Positions 60,201-64,000 of a DNA stretch of 64,000 bases are shown here, one piece after another (within the stretch, counting starts at the first letter, position 1; each line of letters opens with the position of its first letter). Made by a program: the position numbers and the translations under genes. Location: NCBI RefSeq assembly GCF_005405585.1, contig NZ_BJEQ01000004.1:239949-303948 (forward strand). The letters are read 5' to 3'. The notes beneath the pieces were generated by a model, which saw only the letters and a list, made by a program, of their open reading frames with translations, had not been told where the DNA came from and did no database searches. The DNA comes from Agarivorans sp. Toyoura001. Lineage in GTDB: Bacteria > Pseudomonadota > Gammaproteobacteria > Enterobacterales > Celerinatantimonadaceae.

Positions 60201-60899
60201 AAGGTGATGATCGCCAGAGACGGCCATGAAGCGATAGACTTGTTCAAGCGTTGGGGCTCTAAGTTGTCGCTGATTCTCATGGATTGTTTGATGCCAGATA
60301 TGGATGGTTATGAAGCCACCACAGTGATCCGCGAGTTAGAAAACCACGCACAGCGTATTCCTATTGTTGCATTAACGGCCAGTGTTAGTGTTGAAGCCAA
60401 GCAAGCTTGCTTTGACGCAGGCATGGATGATTTTGTCACTAAACCTTTTGACCGCGTTGGGTTATATGTTTGCCTGCGTAAATGGTTGAGCGCGCGTAAC
60501 GAGCGAGGGCGCAATTTATCTAGCCATCAAATGCCTGCCCCAAAAGACTACCAATACATCACTGCGGCTGATCTAGATAACTTAAGCTCAAGCATGGGAG
60601 AAGAGTTTGAGTCATTGCTACATGAGTACAAAAAAGGTGCTGAAGCCATGATTGTTGAATTGACTCAAGCGTTAAGTGCAGAGCGCTATCAAGAAGCCAT
60701 TCGCCTAGCCCATGGCTTAAAATCAAGTAGCAGCTATTTTGGTGCCAGCCGTTTGCAGCACTTGTGTTTTCAACTTGAAGAAGGATTGAAAATTAAACCG
60801 ATAACACACGAAATATTAGGACTTGCTGCTGCTTTAGAGGCTAACCTTCAAGAAACTATGCTGGAAATAGAACAGCATATGCGCTTATATTCTAAGTGA
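57231..60899 (+). CDS. Hybrid sensor histidine kinase with REC and Hpt
   Basis: A 1222-residue unorthodox sensor kinase. The N terminus has about eight membrane segments (17-264), a MASE-like module I cannot name. It is followed by a second membrane-anchored sensor: TM at 306-332, periplasmic region to about 612, TM at 614-634 and HAMP to about 690. The phosphoacceptor H724 lies in MMSHEIRTPLNG; the ATPase N and G boxes are in NLVSNAIKF and VTDSGIGI; GGTGLGLAI completes it. A receiver has D1018 (LILMDCLMPDMDGYE) and K1071. The Hpt domain carries H1161 in LAHGLKSSSS. It should run a His-Asp-His relay to an unlinked regulator. It sits where E. coli has metNIQ. Confidence 0.93.
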   Translation: MFKPCFSMFQSLDLAWRHSVGLLFSLVVVVALAFWGQSVDATVPPLASLLVAVFSIILPLSVGFMCRRFYRKKYSYTMLVFGAAFFSVTGLELCYFVLHHQSFLSPLPHSSNIVAVWAGLITRGFLAAVLLICGILLSRYERLANGGKMSISVLAIGSIIFAVLSVAFLYVVSLPFMQVTLDHLRSVLELLVTVIFAVAIAYFGWRGRWLHCTLECGVFACVCIQFILYFWPVSPELGANSLAVFCLALIKLISYLVVSIAIYIELKAPAPMSDVEREHRREDRLIRLMERARAKNHSWFTRTKSSISTYVTLLSGCLVAAGVLVTYLIFYFSFVSSLELERKQQLSLHNAIQVERLDREIDHAYEEIQHFAEPALLSGFIQQQYVDGQFLNIEPAFWKSRIENDIRHELKREKALVAVHLVIVAQGQQIDYLSVGKQYGQTLPKTLLKKAELAPNAAHAQTIRQANQGFWYLAHGVQHHSGEVAAIWLFQYQLDELFKSSQRNSTYGLLGEANQHSGGPLLVFDVNGERLWRSKLNKNDSGRFQASEYQRLKELIDSPVKDVANQVITFGSYILSIQRLSYFANNKKEHLDLVQIANYQDTIAASQMAAKQALLAATVVTGLMVLVGWFFAHTIVSPLRYITNATLLFGERNIRVTLPEKSHDEVGVLAKAIGQMTEKVDARTDQLNNEIAQHQKSQKQLSLAQKEAEAASLAKSDFLAMMSHEIRTPLNGIIGMAQLLSASSLSAEQTEHLNTIRLSGKALLVIVNDVLDFSKVEAGKMELRLDAFNLKLTLLEVVKLFSPQAKSKHIKLQLDYPEHLPAVFIGDQGRVQQVFINLVSNAIKFTEVGTVNLSVEYCPDVSIEETVVLRVTDSGIGIAEEAIADLFTPFAQADNSTTRRYGGTGLGLAICHRIVSLMNGDISVQSGLGVGSEFRVSLPMQSVEDDVLSVGTKEEREHIELSRLSGHVLLVEDTLVNQRVASHMLNSFGLKVMIARDGHEAIDLFKRWGSKLSLILMDCLMPDMDGYEATTVIRELENHAQRIPIVALTASVSVEAKQACFDAGMDDFVTKPFDRVGLYVCLRKWLSARNERGRNLSSHQMPAPKDYQYITAADLDNLSSSMGEEFESLLHEYKKGAEAMIVELTQALSAERYQEAIRLAHGLKSSSSYFGASRLQHLCFQLEEGLKIKPITHEILGLAAALEANLQETMLEIEQHMRLYSK

Positions 60900-60906
60900 T
60901 ATCTAT

Positions 60907-60931
60907 TTGGGTTTACCGGATGTAAACCCAA
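60907..60931 (+). other. Hairpin between the kinase and chemoreceptor genes
   Basis: Ten-base arms TTGGGTTTAC (60907-60916) and GTAAACCCAA (60922-60931) around 5 bases. There is no U run on either side, so it may be a weak or factor-dependent terminator or a protein site. Confidence 0.45.
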
Positions 60932-61001
60932 TCGCTGGATAACGCCTCCAAGGTCTTGGCTTATCTTCAGCATCTTCACTTCAATAAAGGGAGCTTCGTC
61001 A

Positions 61002-63002
61002 GTGTCTATTTCCAATAAACTATTATCAGCGTTTGGCTTTATGGCTGTATTAATGGTTATTTCTGCTTTCATCGTATTTGTTCAACTAGGCAGCATTACT
61101 CAAAAGGAACGGCAAATAGTTGAAGTTAGTGTTCCTGTTGTTGCCCAAAGCAAAGAAATTGAAAGCCAGTTGCAGTTAACCGTTAGTTCGCTGCGTGGTT
61201 ATCTTATTCATGGAGCCGACAAACAACGTGCCGAGCAGTTTCAACAGCAGTTTGAGCAATCATGGCAAAATATAGCGGCTAGCCTAGAACACCTTCAAGC
61301 TTTAACAACTGCAGGTGTGCCTGAACAAACAACCGCGAGTTTTGAGCAGCTCAAAGCGTTACAGCAACAAATTATTAAGATTTCAAACAGTGAAGACAAC
61401 TTACCTGCTCATGCTCTGTTGTTATTTGATATAGCGCCCTTAGCAGAAGAAGCGATGAACCAAGTGTCTAGCGCTGTTACCGAAGAGGTATCACAGTCAG
61501 GTCTTTACAGCCCTAAAAAACGAGTACGTTTGTTAGCTGATATGAGCGAAGCACGTAATGAACTGGCTAATGCTTTAACCAGTTTAAGAAGTTTTATTAT
61601 TACAGGAGATAGCTACGAGCAGAAAAAATACCAAGAATACTTTGCCAGACATAAGCAAAGGGTGGCAGATGTAGAGGCCGCCAGCAGCCTGTTTACAGAA
61701 GAGCAAGCCAGGCTTTGGCAGCAATTTGTAGAGTTGGTTGATATATTCGTACCCTTGGTAGATGAATTGTTTGTGATTCGCGCAGCCGAGGATTGGAATA
61801 TCGCTAACTATAGAATGGCTAATGATGTTATACCGCTGGTGGAAGATATTCAGGTTCAGTTAGATAGTTGGAATCAACAGCAGCAACAACAGTTAGAGGA
61901 CCACCAATCGCAATTGGAAACTCTGGGTAAACAAATCGTATTTGTGGTGTTTGCTGGCGCCGCTATCGCGGCTTTGCTCGGTGGTATAGTGGTTTTATGG
62001 TTAACGCAGCAAATTAAAACGAGCTTGGGCTTGGTTAATCAGAGAGCCGTAGAAATTGCTAATGGTAATCTGTCTAACCCACCCTTAAAGGTAACAAATA
62101 AAGACGAAGTAGGATTATTGACCACCTCAGTTAATGCTATGGCTGAGCAGTTAAAGGGGCTCATCGCCGAGGTTAATCAAACGGCGGCAGACGTTAGCCA
62201 AAGCAGTGTTCAAGTATTTGATAAAAGCAGTGGTATTGGTGCAGCGCTAGATGAGCAACGCTCAAAAGTAGACTCTGCAGCCACCGCGATTGAAGAAATG
62301 TCGGTTGCCGCTCGAGAAATTGCACAAAATACTTCGCAAGCTGCTGACCACGCTAGAGAGTGTGGAGAGGTAGCCGAGCAAGGCGGTGGCGTAGTGACTG
62401 ACACCATTTCAATTATGAAAAAAATTGAAGGTTCAGTAGGGGACAGCAATCAGCATATTGCCAAACTAAATCTAGCAGGGGCAGAGGTTGAGAAAATCAC
62501 CGATGTTATTGCAGGCATCGCCGAGCAAACTAATCTTCTTGCTTTAAACGCTGCAATTGAAGCCGCTCGTGCTGGTGAGCAAGGACGGGGTTTTGCAGTG
62601 GTGGCTGACGAAGTGAGAAGCCTCGCTAGCAGAACCAGTGAATCTACAGAAGAAATTGCACGTATCATTAATCAAATTCGCAGCCTCACAGAAGCCGCAA
62701 ACCAAAGTATGAGCCAAAGTACCGAATTGGTATCTAGTGGTAGAGAAGTGGTGAACAAAGCTGGAGATGCTTTACAACAAGTCATTGGCACTACTCAGGG
62801 GGTAACTGAAATGGTAACTGCAATTGCCGCAGCTACTGAAGAGCAATCTGCAGTGGCTACAGATGTTGCCTCTACGTTAGAAACTATTGCGTTGATTGCT
62901 CAAGATTCGGTTAGTGAAGCTCAGTCAAGTGTGAATGATGCTAAAGCGTTAGAAGAAAAGTCGATTCAATTGAAACAACAAATCCAACGTTTTGTATTGT
63001 AG
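61002..63002 (+). CDS. Methyl-accepting chemotaxis protein with large helical sensor
   Basis: A 666-residue chemoreceptor. TM1 is at about 9-28; the all-helical periplasmic domain of about 280 residues (31-310) resembles the helical bimodular (HBM) type by size and helix content, with a glutamine-rich stretch near 292-298. TM2 is at 311-334, HAMP to about 388, and the signalling hairpin tip near 504-535 ([20 protein letters not shown]). It starts with GTG after AAAGGGAG. It is 102 bases from the hybrid kinase on the same strand, with a hairpin between. Ligand unknown; HBM receptors often sense organic acids. Confidence 0.9.
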   Translation: MSISNKLLSAFGFMAVLMVISAFIVFVQLGSITQKERQIVEVSVPVVAQSKEIESQLQLTVSSLRGYLIHGADKQRAEQFQQQFEQSWQNIAASLEHLQALTTAGVPEQTTASFEQLKALQQQIIKISNSEDNLPAHALLLFDIAPLAEEAMNQVSSAVTEEVSQSGLYSPKKRVRLLADMSEARNELANALTSLRSFIITGDSYEQKKYQEYFARHKQRVADVEAASSLFTEEQARLWQQFVELVDIFVPLVDELFVIRAAEDWNIANYRMANDVIPLVEDIQVQLDSWNQQQQQQLEDHQSQLETLGKQIVFVVFAGAAIAALLGGIVVLWLTQQIKTSLGLVNQRAVEIANGNLSNPPLKVTNKDEVGLLTTSVNAMAEQLKGLIAEVNQTAADVSQSSVQVFDKSSGIGAALDEQRSKVDSAATAIEEMSVAAREIAQNTSQAADHARECGEVAEQGGGVVTDTISIMKKIEGSVGDSNQHIAKLNLAGAEVEKITDVIAGIAEQTNLLALNAAIEAARAGEQGRGFAVVADEVRSLASRTSESTEEIARIINQIRSLTEAANQSMSQSTELVSSGREVVNKAGDALQQVIGTTQGVTEMVTAIAAATEEQSAVATDVASTLETIALIAQDSVSEAQSSVNDAKALEEKSIQLKQQIQRFVL

Positions 63003-63038
63003 AATTGGCGCTTAGATAATTAACAGTAGAACTATGTA

Positions 63039-63596
63039 ATGAAGCAGCCCGCTATTTTTCTCGACCGTGATGGTGTAATTAACCACGACCGTGGCTATGT
63101 TTCTAAGGTCGACGACTTTGAATTTATCGACGGCGCTATAGAAGCAATGCAACAACTAAAGAAAGCTGGATGGCTTTTAGTGGTAGTCACCAATCAAGCG
63201 GGTATTGCTCGAGGCTATTTTAGCGAAGAGCAATTTGTTAGTTTGACTGAATGGATGGATTGGTCATTAGCAGATCGTGGCGTAGATCTAGATGGTATCT
63301 ATTTCTGCCCACATCATAGTAAATATGGTGACGAAACTTACCGTCAAGATTGCGATTGTAGAAAACCACAACCAGGTATGTTGCTAGAAGCGGCCGCTGA
63401 ACTAAATATCGACTTATCTAAATCTTGGTTAGTCGGTGACAAAGCATCTGATCTTCTTGCAGCTAAAAATGCCGGTGTACCTAATCGATTATTGGTTGAA
63501 GGCCAGTATCCAATATCAGAACAAGAAGCAAAGCTAGCCATAGCCAAAGTTGCTTCTCTACAAGATGCTGCAGTATATATTCAACAGCAGGGTTAG
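63039..63596 (+). CDS. gmhB: GmhB, heptose-1,7-bisphosphate 7-phosphatase
   Basis: A 185-residue HAD-family enzyme of ADP-heptose synthesis for the LPS inner core. The nucleophile motif is FLDRDGVIN (D-x-D); VVTNQAGIARGYF and GDKASDLLAAKNAG form further HAD motifs. The zinc site CPHH...CDC is complete. Located immediately before an rRNA operon leader, as gmhB precedes rrsH in E. coli. Confidence 0.96.
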   Translation: MKQPAIFLDRDGVINHDRGYVSKVDDFEFIDGAIEAMQQLKKAGWLLVVVTNQAGIARGYFSEEQFVSLTEWMDWSLADRGVDLDGIYFCPHHSKYGDETYRQDCDCRKPQPGMLLEAAAELNIDLSKSWLVGDKASDLLAAKNAGVPNRLLVEGQYPISEQEAKLAIAKVASLQDAAVYIQQQG

Positions 63597-63757
63597 CTCA
63601 TTAGCTAAATGATGAGTTTTCCATTCCGTATATCTCTTTTGGTCTGCGCAAACTCTCTTTTTTAACTTACTTTTGTTGTATTTTTAGTCAAAAATGACTG
63701 TTTTGTTTAGAATGTGAGCAAACGGTGCGGTAAAGCGCATTTTTGGTAAAAAAACGC

Positions 63758-63785
63758 TTGCACCAAAATCGCGGATCCCTATAAT
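63758..63785 (+). promoter_or_regulatory. rrn P1 promoter
   Basis: TTGCAC (63758-63763), a 16-bp spacer and a perfect TATAAT (63780-63785), followed by the discriminator GCGACTCC as in growth-rate-controlled rRNA promoters. AT-rich tracts at 63660-63750 upstream could hold an UP element and Fis sites. The 63597-63757 stretch after gmhB otherwise shows no gene. Confidence 0.85.
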
Positions 63786-63906
63786 GCGACTCCACTGACA
63801 CGGCAAGCGGCGCTGCAAAGCAAGGTTGAAACGAGGTCAGGGTTGGTAAGGCCTGAGGCTTTATTAGCGGCTTAAAAACTTCTTCTTAATTAATATTAAA
63901 AAGCGG

Positions 63907-63934
63907 TTGACAGCCACAGAGGAAAGCGTAGAAT
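63907..63934 (+). promoter_or_regulatory. rrn P2 promoter
   Basis: Perfect TTGACA (63907-63912), 16-bp spacer and TAGAAT (63929-63934), with a GCGCACC discriminator. It lies about 150 bp after P1, giving the standard tandem arrangement of rRNA operons. Confidence 0.85.
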
Positions 63935-63943
63935 GCGCACCTC

Positions 63944-64000
63944 GCTTCGGCAACGAAGCAACGCTCTTTAACAATTTATCAAGCAATCTGTGTGAGCACT
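63944..64000 (+). promoter_or_regulatory. rRNA operon leader: boxB hairpin and boxA
   Basis: A boxB-like hairpin GCTTCG-GCAA-CGAAGC (63944-63959) is followed by boxA GCTCTTTAACAA (63963-63974) and then AATTTATCAAGCAATCTGTGTG, cut here to short strings, which matches the E. coli rrn leader and its antitermination site. The 16S gene itself would begin beyond the window end. Confidence 0.9.

Noticed and set aside
1..64000. Mobile elements, CRISPR arrays, toxin-antitoxin pairs or defence islands
   Set aside because: No transposase, integrase, terminal repeats, regularly spaced repeats or recognisable defence genes were seen; gene order is largely conserved core.

Overview
The window is a chromosomal segment of a marine-type gammaproteobacterium, most likely from the order Alteromonadales (an Agarivorans-like organism is my best guess from protein similarity recalled from memory; no search was run). 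It has a moderate GC level, dense operons and long stretches of gene order shared with Escherichia coli, Vibrio and Shewanella. I see no insertion sequence, prophage, integron, CRISPR array or tRNA gene. It ends in the leader of a ribosomal RNA operon, just before the 16S gene.

Layout. (1) 1-2760: a GcvB-like small RNA (minus strand) divergent from gcvA, followed by ygdD and rlmM. (2) 2777-8525: NAD-type isocitrate dehydrogenase, a Cache-domain chemoreceptor, a LysR regulator and a two-gene HlyD/inner-membrane-protein unit. (3) 8570-19526: a block equivalent to the E. coli xni-ppnN-queF-syd-yqcC-truC neighbourhood, with additions: a GGDEF protein, a TPR protein with a degenerate GGDEF-like tail, and a cluster of three poorly characterised genes (zinc ribbon, coiled coil, DUF3549-like). 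(4) 19527-25782: sugar uptake, with two LamB-type maltoporins, a MalM-like lipoprotein and the glucose PTS permease PtsG. The two lamB upstream regions share an exact 16-bp motif and carry CRP-like sites. (5) 25799-51408: the large conserved core yaeH, dapD-glnD-map, rpsB-tsf-pyrH-frr, uppS-cdsA-dxr-rseP-bamA-skp-lpxD-fabZ-lpxA-lpxB-rnhB-dnaE-accA-tilS. It links translation, isoprenoid, phospholipid, lipid A and outer-membrane assembly to replication and fatty acid synthesis. (6) 51386-57059: a GGDEF cyclase, a patatin-like lipase, proS, a hexapeptide acyltransferase, trmO and rcsF. (7) 57231-63596: a 1222-residue hybrid histidine kinase and a chemoreceptor occupy the place where E. coli has metNIQ, followed by gmhB. 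(8) 63597-64000: tandem rrn promoters, boxB and boxA.

Most of the window is housekeeping, and I did not find a convincing wholly new defence or biosynthetic system. The best leads are regulatory: the GcvB homologue, the shared lamB operator with a second copy 21 bp away, and a 29-bp palindrome before the HlyD unit. Also notable are the sensory genes in the metNIQ slot, the degenerate GGDEF/TPR protein co-transcribed with queF, and the use of TTG start codons in several essential genes of the lipid A/dnaE island.
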